DNA of 64,000 bases from Serratia proteamaculans. Its GTDB lineage: Bacteria; Pseudomonadota; Gammaproteobacteria; Enterobacterales; Enterobacteriaceae. Positions within the stretch are counted from its first letter, which is position 1, and every line of letters begins with the position of its first letter. Below, one piece after another: positions 46,591-56,827 of the stretch. The stretch lies in the NCBI RefSeq assembly GCF_008830365.1, contig NZ_WBKI01000006.1, forward strand, positions 62,001 to 126,000, written 5' to 3'. A model generated the notes under the pieces. It was not told where the DNA came from. It saw only the letters and a program-made list of their open reading frames with translations, and ran no database searches. A program made the position numbers and the translations under genes.

Positions 46591-48681
46591 TTACCCTACC
46601 GAAACCTTACGTCGCCGTTTGTCCAAATCCTTCAGTAACCGGTTGACGTGCTGATCGGCAAACATCTCCTCCAGCGTGTGGGTCAGTTTACGTCGCCAGT
46701 TCGGGTACTGATCGCTGGTTCCGGGAATATTGACCGGATCCACCATGTCCAGCCAGTCTTCCGGCTGCAGACCCAGCAACGCGCTGGCGCTGTCGGCGAC
46801 ATAACGCTGTAAGCCTCGATTAAGCAACGGGCTCATATTCAACAACGCCGCCTTTTTGCCTACCTTCTGCGGCACACAACCATAGTGGTGCAGCCCGTCC
46901 AGCAACCCCTGCTTGGCTCGCTCACGGTCGGCAAACAGCCCTTTCAGGATCTCCGCATCCGGATACAGCCCCAGTTGGTTGCCCAACTGCAGGTCACCGC
47001 TTTGCCAATAGCCGCGCAGCGTCGGCAGATCGTGCGTGGTAATGGTTGCCATGGCCTGCACCGGATAGGCCTGCGGTGCGCGAAAGCGATTCTCCCCGTC
47101 ACGCTCGAAATACAGCACCTTATAGGAGTAGACGCCGCTGTCGCGAAGCTTGCCGACAATCTCAACCGGAACGGTACCGAGGTCTTCGCCAATCACCATA
47201 CAACGGTGGCGTTGGCTTTCCAGCGCCAGCACCGCTAACAGATCGTCCACCGGGTATTTCACATAGGCACCGTGAACCGCGGTTTCACCGTAGGGTATCC
47301 ACCACAGACGCAGTAACGCCATCACGTGGCCAATGCGCAGTGCGCCGCAGCTGGTCATATTGGCACGCAGCAGATCGATAAACGGCTGGTAGCCCCGCGC
47401 CGCCATCACATGGGGATCCATCGGCGGCAGGCCCCAGTTTTGCCCCAACGGGCCCAGAATATCCGGCGGTGCACCCACCGAGGCTTTCAGACAATAAAGC
47501 TCGCGCTCGCACCAGGTTTCCGAACCCCCTTCCGCCACGCCGACCGCCAAATCGCGGTATAGGCCAATCGGCATCTGCTGTTGCTGGCTCTGGCGGAAAC
47601 AGTCGGCAAACTGGCTGGCCGCCAACCATTGCAGCCACAGGTAAAACGTCACCTGATCCTGCTGTTGCTGGCAAAATTGCTTCACCGCAACGCTGTCGCC
47701 CTGCTGATATTGCTCAGGCCAGGCCGGCCAGCCCCATAAGCTACTGTCTTTGGCAACCAGATGGGCGTGCAGCGCATCAAAGGCGGCCTGTTGATACAGG
47801 CTGTCACCACCGTCGAGAACAAACTGCTCAAATGCCTGACGCTGCTCGTCACCCGCTTTACGTGCCTGGAACAGCGGGAACGCCAGCTTTAGCGCCGCCA
47901 GCTTTAGCTGCGTCACCGTGCTGTAATCCACCCGCTCGCTGCTACGCGCCGCGGCCAGTTTTTTTTGCGTGGCCGGTTTCAGCCACCATTGCTGCGCGGC
48001 GTCATTGCGCTGGAAATCTTCCACCGCGTTCACATCGATATAAATCACGTTCAGCCAGCGCCGCGATGACGGGCTGTACGGGCTGGCGCTTTCCGGATTA
48101 GCCGGATACAGTGCGTGGATCGGGTTCAGCCCGACAAAAGCGCCGCCTCGTTCACCGACCTGCTCCACCATCTGGCGCAGATCGCCAAAATCACCGATAC
48201 CCCAGTTACGATTGGATCGCAGGGTGTAAAGCTGGACGCAAGCGCCCCACAGCTTCTTTCCGGTCAGCAAGGCATCCGGTTCATAACAGCGTTTCGGCGC
48301 CACAATCAGTCGACACTGCCACTGCAGCTCGCCCTGCCTCAGCGTCAGTTGGTGATAACCCGGCGGTAACTCGCCCGGCAGGGTAAAGGTTTTACGCGCG
48401 CTGGCACGCCCTTGTTGCTGGCCGCCATCCTCACGCAGCAACGTCCACAGATACTCACCGCTGCCCGCCAATGGTAACGCCACCGGCGCACCCTGATAGA
48501 AGACCTTCACCGCCGGTAGCGGCGTCACTGCAGTCCCCTGTGGGGTCGTAGTGCGTCCCATGGCATCCAGCAGTCGGCGCTTGGTGTCCTCAGCGATCGC
48601 CTGCTGTTGACCGTGGGCATTAATATAATCGGCAGCGATACCCGCCTGAGCGGCCGCTTGATCGATGACCTTACGATCCAT
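46591..48681 (-). CDS. malQ: 4-alpha-glucanotransferase (amylomaltase)
   Basis: 696 residues, GH77. Moves maltosyl and longer units between maltodextrins, providing substrates for MalP. Typical stretches are GCVQLYTLRSNRNWGIGDFG written here within LWGACVQLYTLRSNRNWGIG, then FVGLNPIHALYP, the nucleophile region RIGHVMALLRLWWIP and GEDLGTVPVEIV. It lies 9 bases after malP in the malPQ operon. Length is close to E. coli MalQ (694). Confidence 0.96.
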   Translation of the reverse strand: MDRKVIDQAAAQAGIAADYINAHGQQQAIAEDTKRRLLDAMGRTTTPQGTAVTPLPAVKVFYQGAPVALPLAGSGEYLWTLLREDGGQQQGRASARKTFTLPGELPPGYHQLTLRQGELQWQCRLIVAPKRCYEPDALLTGKKLWGACVQLYTLRSNRNWGIGDFGDLRQMVEQVGERGGAFVGLNPIHALYPANPESASPYSPSSRRWLNVIYIDVNAVEDFQRNDAAQQWWLKPATQKKLAAARSSERVDYSTVTQLKLAALKLAFPLFQARKAGDEQRQAFEQFVLDGGDSLYQQAAFDALHAHLVAKDSSLWGWPAWPEQYQQGDSVAVKQFCQQQQDQVTFYLWLQWLAASQFADCFRQSQQQQMPIGLYRDLAVGVAEGGSETWCERELYCLKASVGAPPDILGPLGQNWGLPPMDPHVMAARGYQPFIDLLRANMTSCGALRIGHVMALLRLWWIPYGETAVHGAYVKYPVDDLLAVLALESQRHRCMVIGEDLGTVPVEIVGKLRDSGVYSYKVLYFERDGENRFRAPQAYPVQAMATITTHDLPTLRGYWQSGDLQLGNQLGLYPDAEILKGLFADRERAKQGLLDGLHHYGCVPQKVGKKAALLNMSPLLNRGLQRYVADSASALLGLQPEDWLDMVDPVNIPGTSDQYPNWRRKLTHTLEEMFADQHVNRLLKDLDKRRRKVSVG

Positions 48682-48690
48682 TCGCTCTCC

Positions 48691-51096
48691 TTAACGCTTA
48701 GCTTGCCAGATGCGCTGCTGGTAGTCGCGGATCGAGCGATCCGAACTGAACATTCCGACACGCGCGGTGTTAAGAACAGTACGACGCGTCCATTCATCAC
48801 GGTCACGATAGAGTTCGTCTACCTGCTGTTGAGCTTTGCAGTAAGAAGCAAAGTCCGCCAGCACCAGGTAAGGGTCGCCCCCTTCCAGCAGACTGTGCAG
48901 CATCATGTCGAAGGCATGCTTGTCGCCATGGCTGAATGCACCACTTGCCAGTTCGTCCAGGATCGCCTTCAGGTGCTTATCTTTCTTGCGGTAGCTGAGC
49001 GGATCATAGCCTTTCGCCAGCAACGCCTTTACCTGATCCACGGTATTGCCGAAGATAAAGATATTGTCTTCGCCCACCTGCTCGGCGATCTCCACGTTAG
49101 CACCATCCAGAGTGCCAACGGTCAACGCGCCATTCAACGCCAGCTTCATGTTGCCGGTACCGGAAGCCTCTTTGCCTGCGGTCGAGATCTGCTCGGAGAT
49201 ATCCGCCGCCGGGATCATCAGTTCAGCGACGGACACACGGTAGTCAGGAATAAACGCCACTTTCAGTCGATCCTTCACCAGCGGATCGTTGTTGATCTTT
49301 TCCGCTGCCTGGTTGATCGCATAAATGATGTTCTTCGCCAGATAGTAGCCCGGTGCCGCTTTAGCGCCGAACAGAAAGACCCGCGGCACGATATCCAGCT
49401 GCGGGTTATCGCGCAGTTGGCGATACAGCGACAGAATGTGCAGCAGGTTCAAATGCTGGCGTTTGTATTCGTGCAGGCGTTTGATCTGCACGTCGAAAAT
49501 CGCATCCGGGTTCAGCGTCAGCCCCATCACGTCGTGCACGTAGTTGGCTAATATGACTTTGTTATCGCGTTTAATTTGCTGATAACGCTGACGGAACGCC
49601 GCATCATCGGCGTATTTCTCCAGCCCCTTCAGGGCATCGAGATCGTTCGCCCACTCCACATTCAGCGTTTCATCAATCAGCCCTGACAATGCCGGGTTGC
49701 ATTGCTTCAGCCAACGACGTGGCGTGATGCCGTTGGTGACGTTATGGAATTTGTTTGGCCACAGTTGGTGGTATTCCGGGAACAGGTCCTTCACCACCAG
49801 ATCGGAGTGCAGCTGAGCCACGCCGTTGACCGCAAAGCCGCTGACCACGCACAGATTAGCCATGCGCACCTGTTTGTCATGGTGCACCGCCAGTTTGGCC
49901 CATACTGCGTCGTCACCCGGCCAGTGTCTATCCACCAGCTTTTTGAAATTGGCGTTGATCTGCTTGATGATGGAGAAATGACGTGGCAGCAGGCTGCGCA
50001 CCAGTTTCTCATCCCAGCACTCCAGCGCTTCCGGCATCAGGGTATGGTTGGTGTAGGCGAAAGTTTTACTGGTAATCGCCCAGGCGGCATCCCAGTCCAA
50101 CTGATGTTCATCCAGCAGAATGCGCAACATTTCCGGAATGGCGATGGTCGGATGGGTGTCATTCAACTGGATCACTTCGTACTTCGGCAGGTCTTCAATC
50201 TTGCGCCCTGCCAGATGGTGCTTACGCAGAATATCGGCCACCGAACAGGCGCACTGGAAGTATTGCTGCATCAGGCGCAGGCGCTTGCCCGCCTGGTGGT
50301 TGTCATTCGGGTACAGCACCTTGGTCAACCTGGCGGCTTCTACGCCCTGCTTCTCCGCCTGAAGGAATTTGCCGTCGTTGAAATCACTCAGATCAAACGG
50401 ATGCTGATGGGTCGCCTGCCACAGGCGCAGCGGCTGGGTCACGCCATTACGGAAGCCCAATACCGGCAGATCCCAGGCTTCGCCGCGCAGGGTAAACTCA
50501 GGACGCCACAGTTCGCGGCCATCGGCCAGTTTTTCCAACTTCCCACCGATGCCGACATCCACCGACAGCGCCGCATTGTGACGGAACCACGGGTAGCTCT
50601 CGCGCTGCCAGTTATCCGGGGCCTCTTGCTGCTGGCCGCCGCTAAACGACTGGCGGAACAGCCCATACTGGTAATTCAGCCCGTAGCCGGTGGCCGGTTG
50701 CTCCACCGTCGCCATCGAATCCAGGAAGCAGGCCGCCAAGCGCCCCAGCCCGCCATTGCCCAACGCCGGATCGGTTTCCTGCTCCAGCAGGTCTGCCAGC
50801 TTGATATTCTGTTCCGCCAATGCCTGCTCAACGGTGTCGTACCAGCCCAGGTTAATCAGGTTGTTGGCCGTCAGGCGACCAATCAGAAACTCCATCGAAA
50901 TGTAGTTCACATGGCGCAGCGGCTTACTGCTTTGACGCGGCGCAGGCTGCGCCGCAAGCTGTTCGGCCAGTGCGCGGCTTACCGCTTCCCACCATTGGTG
51001 CTGGGTCATCTGTTGTGCAGAACTGAGGCCAAACTGTTGCCACTGACGGGTCAGTGCCGCCAGAAAAGCATCCTTTTTAAGCGTAGGCTGTGACAT
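48691..51096 (-). CDS. malP: Maltodextrin phosphorylase
   Basis: 801 residues, GT35. Releases glucose-1-phosphate from maltodextrins. The pyridoxal-phosphate lysine lies in [20 protein letters not shown] near the C-terminus; other hallmarks are [20 protein letters not shown] and [18 protein letters not shown]. It is a paralogue of glgP in this window. First gene of malPQ, divergent from malT, with MalT boxes upstream. Confidence 0.96.
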   Translation of the reverse strand: MSQPTLKKDAFLAALTRQWQQFGLSSAQQMTQHQWWEAVSRALAEQLAAQPAPRQSSKPLRHVNYISMEFLIGRLTANNLINLGWYDTVEQALAEQNIKLADLLEQETDPALGNGGLGRLAACFLDSMATVEQPATGYGLNYQYGLFRQSFSGGQQQEAPDNWQRESYPWFRHNAALSVDVGIGGKLEKLADGRELWRPEFTLRGEAWDLPVLGFRNGVTQPLRLWQATHQHPFDLSDFNDGKFLQAEKQGVEAARLTKVLYPNDNHQAGKRLRLMQQYFQCACSVADILRKHHLAGRKIEDLPKYEVIQLNDTHPTIAIPEMLRILLDEHQLDWDAAWAITSKTFAYTNHTLMPEALECWDEKLVRSLLPRHFSIIKQINANFKKLVDRHWPGDDAVWAKLAVHHDKQVRMANLCVVSGFAVNGVAQLHSDLVVKDLFPEYHQLWPNKFHNVTNGITPRRWLKQCNPALSGLIDETLNVEWANDLDALKGLEKYADDAAFRQRYQQIKRDNKVILANYVHDVMGLTLNPDAIFDVQIKRLHEYKRQHLNLLHILSLYRQLRDNPQLDIVPRVFLFGAKAAPGYYLAKNIIYAINQAAEKINNDPLVKDRLKVAFIPDYRVSVAELMIPAADISEQISTAGKEASGTGNMKLALNGALTVGTLDGANVEIAEQVGEDNIFIFGNTVDQVKALLAKGYDPLSYRKKDKHLKAILDELASGAFSHGDKHAFDMMLHSLLEGGDPYLVLADFASYCKAQQQVDELYRDRDEWTRRTVLNTARVGMFSSDRSIRDYQQRIWQAKR

Positions 51097-51163
51097 AAGG
51101 AAAACTCTCTATCCAGTAAGTGGGTCAAATTACCGTTATCGTGCCGGGGAGAAACAGTGAAGG

Positions 51164-51197
51164 CATCATCCCGCCTGGGGATTAGCTGGGGAGGAGG
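51164..51197. promoter_or_regulatory. MalT boxes of the malPQ promoter
   Basis: GGGGAGGAGG at 51188-51197 (plus strand) is a perfect match to the MalT-box consensus GGGGA(T/G)GAGG; CGGGATGATG at 51164-51173 (minus strand) matches 8 of 10. They lie 70-100 bp before the malP ATG, as expected for a MalT-activated promoter. Confidence 0.65.
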
Positions 51198-51375
51198 ATT
51201 GGGGCGTAGCTAAAATTGTGATCTCAGGCACTTTTTGACTCCCTTGCATCATGCAAAAAAGCCCACCGACGAAGGCAGCGAGCACTGAGAATGCGGTGAA
51301 AACTTGTGCAATGACGTTAGCATAGTTATTGCGCCGGCTATAGTGGCGCAGATTGCCAGAAATGCTTTTCTGCAT
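51166..51375 (-). CDS. Possible small single-helix membrane protein
   Basis: About 69 codons from an ATG at 51375; a TTG at 51429 would lengthen it. One clear hydrophobic segment (VIAQVFTAFSVLAAFVGGLF), a basic N-terminal part (SGNLRHYSRRNNYA) and a Pro/Ser-rich end, giving a plausible inside-out topology. It has only a weak ribosome site and its 3' end overlaps the MalT boxes. No homologue recognised. May be chance. Confidence 0.25.
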   Translation of the reverse strand: MQKSISGNLRHYSRRNNYANVIAQVFTAFSVLAAFVGGLFCMMQGSQKVPEITILATPQSSSPANPQAG

Positions 51376-51440
51376 CTGCGTCACCAAACCGTGCCACACC
51401 ACGGCTATTCCACAAGGATTTGCCTGCAAACGTAAAAAAG

Positions 51441-51456
51441 TGTGATCAATAGCAAT
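51441..51456 (+). promoter_or_regulatory. CRP-like site of the malT promoter
   Basis: TGTGA-TCAATA-GCAAT has one perfect CRP half and a weak second half, very like the site I recall before E. coli malT (TGTGA-n6-GCAAA). It lies about 185 bp before the malT ATG. Confidence 0.5.
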
Positions 51457-51639
51457 TTAACTCCAAGCCAATGCTGAACCTTGTTGCAATACGTTTAACG
51501 TTGTCAGAAGTTAGGAGGGGGATTAATTACGAGCCATAAAATAATTAGCCTCACTCCGATCCCGGCAGGCGTCACGATGAAAAAACGCCATCGGGCAGGC
51601 CTACGGCGGCGGGAACCGCGCTTTTCACTCTGGAATACT

Positions 51640-54354
51640 ATGCTGATCCCATCAAAACTGAGCCGCCCGGTACGGCTGCAAAATACCGTGATCCGCGATC
51701 GCCTGTTGGCCAAATTGGCCAGCGCGGCCAACTATCGTCTGACATTGGTCAATTGCCCTGCGGGATATGGAAAAACGACGCTGGTCGCACAGTGGGCGGC
51801 CGGCAAATCAGACTTAGGCTGGTACTCGCTGGATGAGAGCGACAACCAGCCCGAGCGTTTCGCCAGCTATTTGATCGCTGCCTTGCAACTCGCCAGCGGC
51901 GGCCACTGCGTGAAGAGCGAAGCGCTGAGCCAAAAACATCAGTACGCCAGCCTGTCGGCGCTGTTTGCCCAGTTGTTTATCGAACTGTCTGACTGGCACC
52001 AACCGCTGTACCTGGTGATTGATGACTACCACCTGATCACCAATGATGTCATTCACGAAGCCATGCGCTTTTTCCTGCGCCACCAGCCGGAAAACCTGAC
52101 GCTGATCCTGCTGTCCCGTACCCTGCCCCCGCTGGGTATCGCCAACCTGCGCGTGCGCGACCAGTTACTGGAAATGGGCACGCAACAACTGGCGTTTACC
52201 CATCAGGAAGCCAAACAGTTCTTCGACTGCCGCCTGGTCGCACCAATGGAGCAACAAGACAGCAGCCGCCTGTGCGATGAGGTCGAAGGTTGGGCCACCG
52301 CGCTGCAGTTGATCGCCCTGTCTGCCCGGCAGTCTACCTCTTGCGCCCAACAGTCGGCCAAACGCCTGGCCGGGCTGAACGCCAGCCACCTGTCGGATTA
52401 TCTGGTGGACGAAGTGCTGGATCACGTCGACGCCGAGGCACGCGCCTTCCTGCTGCGCTGTTCGGTATTGCGCTCCATGAACGATGCGCTGATCGTACGC
52501 CTGACCGGCGAAGACAATGGCCAGCAACGGCTGGAAGAGCTGGAGCGCCAGGGGTTGTTTATCCATCGTATGGACGACAGCGTCGAGTGGTTCTGCTTCC
52601 ACCCGCTGTTCGCCACTTTCCTGCGTCAACGCTGCCAATGGGAGCTGGCCCTGGAACTGCCCGGCTTGCACCGTGCCGCCGCCGAAGGCTGGCTGGCATT
52701 GGGTTACCCGGCAGAGGCGATTCACCACGCACTGGCGGCCAGCGACGTCAGCATGCTACGCGATATCCTGCTGCAGCACGCCTGGTCACTGTTCCATCAC
52801 AGCGAATTGGCCCTGCTGGAAGAGTGTCTGAATGCACTCCCCTATGAACGGCTGATTCAAAATCCCAAGCTGGCACTGCTGCAGGCCTGGCTGGCACAGA
52901 GTCAACACCGCTACAGCGAAGTGAACACCCTGCTGGAGCGGGCTGAACAAGCGATGCGCGAGCAAAAAATTGAGGTTGACCGCACCTTGCAGGCCGAATT
53001 TGACGCCCTGCGCGCCCAGGTGGCGATCAACGCCGGTAAACCGGAAGAAGCCGAGCGTCTGGCCACCGAAGCGCTGAAGTTCCTGCCACTTTCCAGCTAT
53101 TACAGCCGCATTGTCGCCACTTCGGTGACCGGCGAAGTCCATCACTGCAAGGGCGAACTGGCCCGGGCGTTGCCGATGATGCAGCAAACCGAGCAAATGG
53201 CCCGGCGTCATCAGGCATACCACTATGCGCTGTGGGCGCTGTTGCAGCAGAGCGAAATTCTGATTGCACAGGGTTTCCTGCAGGCCGCCTACGAAACACA
53301 GGACAAAGCTTTTGAGTTGGTGCGTGAACAGCACCTGGAACAGTTGCCGATGCATGAGTTCCTGCTGCGCATCCGTTCGCAGATCCTGTGGTCATGGTCG
53401 CGGCTGGACGAAGCGGAAGATGCGGCCCGCGAGGGCCTGAAAATCCTGGCCAACTACCAGCCTCAGCAGCAGCTGCAATGCATCGCCATGCTGGCAAAAT
53501 GTTCGCTGGCGCGTGGCGATTTGGACAATGCCAACGCGCACATGCAACGTTGCGAAGTACTGTTGCACGGCACCCAGTACCATCGCGACTGGCTAACCAA
53601 CGCCGATAAACCGCGGGTGATCCACTGGCAGATGACAGGTGATACCGCGGCGGCGGCCCAATGGTTGCGTCAGACCGAAAAACCCGGCATGGCGGACAAC
53701 CACTTTATGCAGGGCCAGTGGCGCAACATTGCCCGGGTGCAAATCATGCTGGGCCAGTATGAAGAGGCCGGGGTAGTGTTGGACGAACTCAACGAAAACG
53801 CCCGCCGTCTGCGACTGGTCAGCGATCTGAACCGTAATCTGCTGCTCAGCAACCAACTTTATTGGCAAATGGAACGCAAAAGCGACGCACAAAAAGTATT
53901 GATGGAGGCGCTGTCACTGGCCAGCCGCACCGGATTTATCAGCCACTTTGTCATTGAAGGCGAAGCGATGGCGCAGCAGTTGCGCCAACTGATCCAGCTC
54001 AATACGCTGCCGGAGCTGGAAAACCACCGCGCCCAACGTATTCTGCGCGACATCAACCAACATCATCGGCATAAGTTCGCGCATTTTGACGAGAACTTCG
54101 TCGATAAGCTGTTAACGCACCCGCAGGTGCCGGAACTGATCCGCACCAGCCCGCTGACGCAGCGCGAATGGCAGGTACTGGGGCTGATTTACTCCGGTTA
54201 CAGCAACGACCAGATTGCCGGCGAACTGGCAGTGGCGGCCACCACCATCAAAACCCATATCCGCAACCTGTACCAGAAGCTGGGCGTGGCCCACCGACAG
54301 GAAGCGGTACAGCAGGCTCAGCAGTTGCTGAAGATGATGGGCTACGGCGCTTAA
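51640..54354 (+). CDS. malT: Maltose regulon activator MalT
   Basis: 904 residues, STAND-class ATPase activator bound by maltotriose and ATP. Start [20 protein letters not shown] at 51640 matches E. coli, not the longer frame from 51577. Order: NB-ARC-like ATPase with Walker [18 protein letters not shown] (about residues 36-52) and Walker [10 protein letters not shown], winged helix, TPR-like superhelical repeats that hold the sugar site, and a C-terminal LuxR-type HTH ([40 protein letters not shown]). It activates the divergent malPQ operon through the boxes above. Confidence 0.97.
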   Translation: MLIPSKLSRPVRLQNTVIRDRLLAKLASAANYRLTLVNCPAGYGKTTLVAQWAAGKSDLGWYSLDESDNQPERFASYLIAALQLASGGHCVKSEALSQKHQYASLSALFAQLFIELSDWHQPLYLVIDDYHLITNDVIHEAMRFFLRHQPENLTLILLSRTLPPLGIANLRVRDQLLEMGTQQLAFTHQEAKQFFDCRLVAPMEQQDSSRLCDEVEGWATALQLIALSARQSTSCAQQSAKRLAGLNASHLSDYLVDEVLDHVDAEARAFLLRCSVLRSMNDALIVRLTGEDNGQQRLEELERQGLFIHRMDDSVEWFCFHPLFATFLRQRCQWELALELPGLHRAAAEGWLALGYPAEAIHHALAASDVSMLRDILLQHAWSLFHHSELALLEECLNALPYERLIQNPKLALLQAWLAQSQHRYSEVNTLLERAEQAMREQKIEVDRTLQAEFDALRAQVAINAGKPEEAERLATEALKFLPLSSYYSRIVATSVTGEVHHCKGELARALPMMQQTEQMARRHQAYHYALWALLQQSEILIAQGFLQAAYETQDKAFELVREQHLEQLPMHEFLLRIRSQILWSWSRLDEAEDAAREGLKILANYQPQQQLQCIAMLAKCSLARGDLDNANAHMQRCEVLLHGTQYHRDWLTNADKPRVIHWQMTGDTAAAAQWLRQTEKPGMADNHFMQGQWRNIARVQIMLGQYEEAGVVLDELNENARRLRLVSDLNRNLLLSNQLYWQMERKSDAQKVLMEALSLASRTGFISHFVIEGEAMAQQLRQLIQLNTLPELENHRAQRILRDINQHHRHKFAHFDENFVDKLLTHPQVPELIRTSPLTQREWQVLGLIYSGYSNDQIAGELAVAATTIKTHIRNLYQKLGVAHRQEAVQQAQQLLKMMGYGA

Positions 54355-54436
54355 AAACCACAGTATTGCTCTGGTCTTAATTGCCTCGGAGTTGGTTACA
54401 ATAGCGACATTACTAATTACGAGGCAGTCGGAAGTC

Positions 54437-54763
54437 ATGGAACAGTTTGAAGCGATCAACGTTGAGCAGGCGTACAGCCGTTGGAAAGACGGCAGTGCCG
54501 CCCTGGTCGATATCCGCGATCCACAGAGTTTTGAAGCCGGGCACACGCCAGGCGCTTTTCACCTTACCAACGCCAGCCTGCAAACTTTTATGCAGCAGAA
54601 TGACTTTGAGCGACCGGTGATGGTGATGTGCTACCACGGCAACAGCAGCCGCAGCGCAGCGCAATACCTGCTGCATCAGGGGTTTGACGCGGTGTACAGC
54701 ATCGACGGCGGCTTTGAGGCCTGGGCGCGTCAGTACCCGCAGGACGTTGAAACCTCCGTATAA
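54437..54763 (+). CDS. glpE: Thiosulfate sulfurtransferase GlpE (rhodanese)
   Basis: 108 residues. Single rhodanese domain with catalytic Cys65 in [19 protein letters not shown]. Moves sulphur from thiosulfate to cyanide or thioredoxin. The ATG at 54437 gives the same length as E. coli (108); the frame is open to 54392. It lies between malT and glpG as usual; the glp name reflects position rather than glycerol metabolism. Confidence 0.95.
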   Translation: MEQFEAINVEQAYSRWKDGSAALVDIRDPQSFEAGHTPGAFHLTNASLQTFMQQNDFERPVMVMCYHGNSSRSAAQYLLHQGFDAVYSIDGGFEAWARQYPQDVETSV

Positions 54764-54927
54764 TCCTTTCCCGACCCTGCGGCGGGTTCCTATCTCGCGC
54801 CGTTAGTGAGTGTTTTTACTGGTTTTTCGCAGATCCTTTGCCTGCGCTCAGGATTTCGACGGTATAATCGGCCGTCAACGCCGTCGGGTCACCGGCGGCT
54901 AAAATCATTCACTTAGACGGAAGAGCA

Positions 54928-55764
54928 ATGGTTAGAGTAATCGCCGTATCCAATCCCCGCCTGGCGCAGGCCTTTGTCGACTACATGACGACACAGGGCA
55001 TTGAGCTAAAGGTGCACAAGACCGGCGAGGCGGCGGAAATCTGGCTGGCAGATGACCATCATCTGGAGCAGGTTCAGCACGAGCTGCAGCAGTTCCTGAT
55101 CGACCCGCTCAACAGTCGCTATCGCGCCGCCAGCTGGCAGGCCGGTAATACCGACGCCGATCTGCACTACCAGGGCTTTTCCTACCTGCAAACCCTGCGC
55201 AGCAAAGCCGGGCCGCTGACGCTGAGCGTGATGGTGCTGTGCATTGCGGTCTATATCCTGATGCAGGCGCTGGGCGACGACAGGGTGATGTACTGGCTCT
55301 CCTGGCCGCAAAACAGCAGCCAGTACCTGCAGCTGTGGCGCTGGGTCAGCCACGCTTTCTTGCATTTCTCACTGCTGCATATCACCTTTAACCTACTGTG
55401 GTGGTGGTATCTCGGCGGCCCGCTGGAAAAACGCCTCGGCGCCGGCAAACTGTTCGTGCTGGCGGTGGTCTCGGCCTTCTTCAGCGGCTGGGCGCAGTCA
55501 CTGTTTAGCGGTGCCCTGTTCGGCGGCCTGTCCGGCGTGGTCTACGCGCTGATGGGTTACTGCTGGCTCAGCGGTGAAAGAGCGCCGGAACGCGGCCTGA
55601 TGCTGCCGCGCGGCCTGATGGTGTTTTCAGTCTTGTGGCTGGTGGCGGGATATTTCGATATTTTAGGAATGTCGATCGCTAACGCGGCACACGTGGCCGG
55701 TTTAGTGTTAGGGTTATTGATGGCATTTTGGGACACGCGTCATCGCGCGCACAACGAACAATAA
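54928..55764 (+). CDS. glpG: Rhomboid intramembrane serine protease GlpG
   Basis: 278 residues. Cytoplasmic N-terminal domain, then six membrane helices. The catalytic dyad is Ser202 in [13 protein letters not shown] and His255 in ANAAHVAGL, matching Ser201 and His254 of E. coli. The [20 protein letters not shown] loop carries the oxyanion histidine and asparagine. It cleaves membrane helices near their outer end. Followed by glpR after 36 bases. Confidence 0.96.
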   Translation: MVRVIAVSNPRLAQAFVDYMTTQGIELKVHKTGEAAEIWLADDHHLEQVQHELQQFLIDPLNSRYRAASWQAGNTDADLHYQGFSYLQTLRSKAGPLTLSVMVLCIAVYILMQALGDDRVMYWLSWPQNSSQYLQLWRWVSHAFLHFSLLHITFNLLWWWYLGGPLEKRLGAGKLFVLAVVSAFFSGWAQSLFSGALFGGLSGVVYALMGYCWLSGERAPERGLMLPRGLMVFSVLWLVAGYFDILGMSIANAAHVAGLVLGLLMAFWDTRHRAHNEQ

Positions 55765-55800
55765 CAGCCAGGTACAAGCCAGGCGTTTTAGGGGATTACC

Positions 55801-56559
55801 GTGAAGCAAACACAGCGTCATGACGCTATTATCGAGCTGGTGCGCCTGCAGGGTTATGTCAGTACGGAAGAACTGGTCGAACATTTTGACGTTAGTCCGC
55901 AAACGATTCGCCGTGATTTAAATGACCTGGCCGATCAGAACAAAATCCAACGCCACCATGGTGGGGCAGCCTTGCCTTCCAGTTCGGTCAACGCCGCATA
56001 CAACGATCGTAAAGTGATGTGGTCGGAACAGAAAGCGCGTATCGCCCAACGTGTCGCCAGCCAGATCCCGGACGGGGCCACGCTGTTTATCGATATCGGT
56101 ACCACACCGGAAGCGGTAGCCCATGCGCTGATGAACCACAAGAACCTGCGCGTGGTGACCAATAACCTGAACGTCGCCACCCTGCTGACCGCCAAAGAAG
56201 ACTTTCGTCTGATCCTCGCCGGCGGTGAAGTCCGCACCCGCGATGGCGGTATCATGGGTGAGGCCACGCTGGACTTTATCTCCCAGTTCCGTCTCGATTA
56301 CGGCATTCTGGGCATCAGCGGCATCGATATGGATGGCTCGCTGCTCGAATTCGACTATCACGAAGTGCGCACCAAACGCGCAATTATCGAAAACTCACGC
56401 TGTGTGATGCTGGTTACCGACCATTCCAAATTCGGCCGCAACGCGATGGTAAACCTCGGTAATATGAACCTGATCGACTACCTGTTTACCGACCAACTGC
56501 CGCCACCGAGCGTGATGAAAATCATCGAACAATACGACGTACAGCTCGAGCTTTGCTAA
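55801..56559 (+). CDS. glpR: Glycerol-3-phosphate regulon repressor
   Basis: 252 residues, DeoR family; the start is GTG at 55801. N-terminal HTH (GYVSTEELVEHFDVSPQTIR RDLNDLA) and a C-terminal sugar-phosphate-binding domain (FIDIGTTPEAVAHAL, ILAGGEVRTRDGGIMG, GISGIDMDGSLLEFD). It represses glp genes until bound by glycerol-3-phosphate. The operators before glpD are close by. E. coli strains often carry glpR mutations; this copy looks intact. Confidence 0.96.
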   Translation: MKQTQRHDAIIELVRLQGYVSTEELVEHFDVSPQTIRRDLNDLADQNKIQRHHGGAALPSSSVNAAYNDRKVMWSEQKARIAQRVASQIPDGATLFIDIGTTPEAVAHALMNHKNLRVVTNNLNVATLLTAKEDFRLILAGGEVRTRDGGIMGEATLDFISQFRLDYGILGISGIDMDGSLLEFDYHEVRTKRAIIENSRCVMLVTDHSKFGRNAMVNLGNMNLIDYLFTDQLPPPSVMKIIEQYDVQLELC

Positions 56560-56622
56560 GTCTTTCCTACCGCTGTTAAACCCAATGGCGCCGCCCATTG
56601 CGCCCTTCATGCCTGCCATTTT

Positions 56623-56654
56623 ATTACGGGGTTCAGCCTGCTGAACCCCGTAAT
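56623..56654. repeat. Perfect 14-bp inverted repeat between glpR and glpD
   Basis: ATTACGGGGTTCAG-CCTG-CTGAACCCCGTAAT forms a perfect 14-bp stem with a 4-base loop. No T-run follows on either strand, so it is not a classical terminator; it may stabilise the glpR 3' end or act otherwise. Confidence 0.7.
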
Positions 56655-56743
56655 TCCTGACGCCAATACCCCCTCTTTTTGTATAACTACTATCATCAAA
56701 CTGTTACCTCTATCACGCCTAAATGTTTTTGTTTGGTTAAGTC

Positions 56744-56773
56744 TTGGCTTGTTTGTTGGTTTTTGATTACAAT
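56744..56773 (+). promoter_or_regulatory. Candidate glpD promoter
   Basis: TTGGCT (56744-56749), 18-bp spacer, TACAAT (56768-56773). GlpR operators begin immediately after the -10. Confidence 0.6.
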
Positions 56774-56774
56774 C

Positions 56775-56812
56775 ATGAGCGAAAACGAACATGAAAGAGC
56801 TATTTCGAACAT
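56775..56812 (+). promoter_or_regulatory. Tandem GlpR operators before glpD
   Basis: First site ATGAGCGAAAACGAACAT (56775-56792); second AAGAGCTATTTCGAACAT (56795-56812). Both keep the CGAACAT half-site of the GlpR consensus (ATGTTCG...CGAACAT). Covering the transcript start, they would block glpD when glycerol-3-phosphate is absent. Confidence 0.72.
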
Positions 56813-56827
56813 CTGGAGGAAGTTGAC

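Larger units (their letters stand above)
51097..51639. other. malP-malT divergent regulatory region
   Basis: 543 bp. Contains MalT-box-like sequences near malP and a CRP-like site on the malT side. A minus-strand frame at 51166-51375 could encode a small membrane protein, listed apart. Confidence 0.6.
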
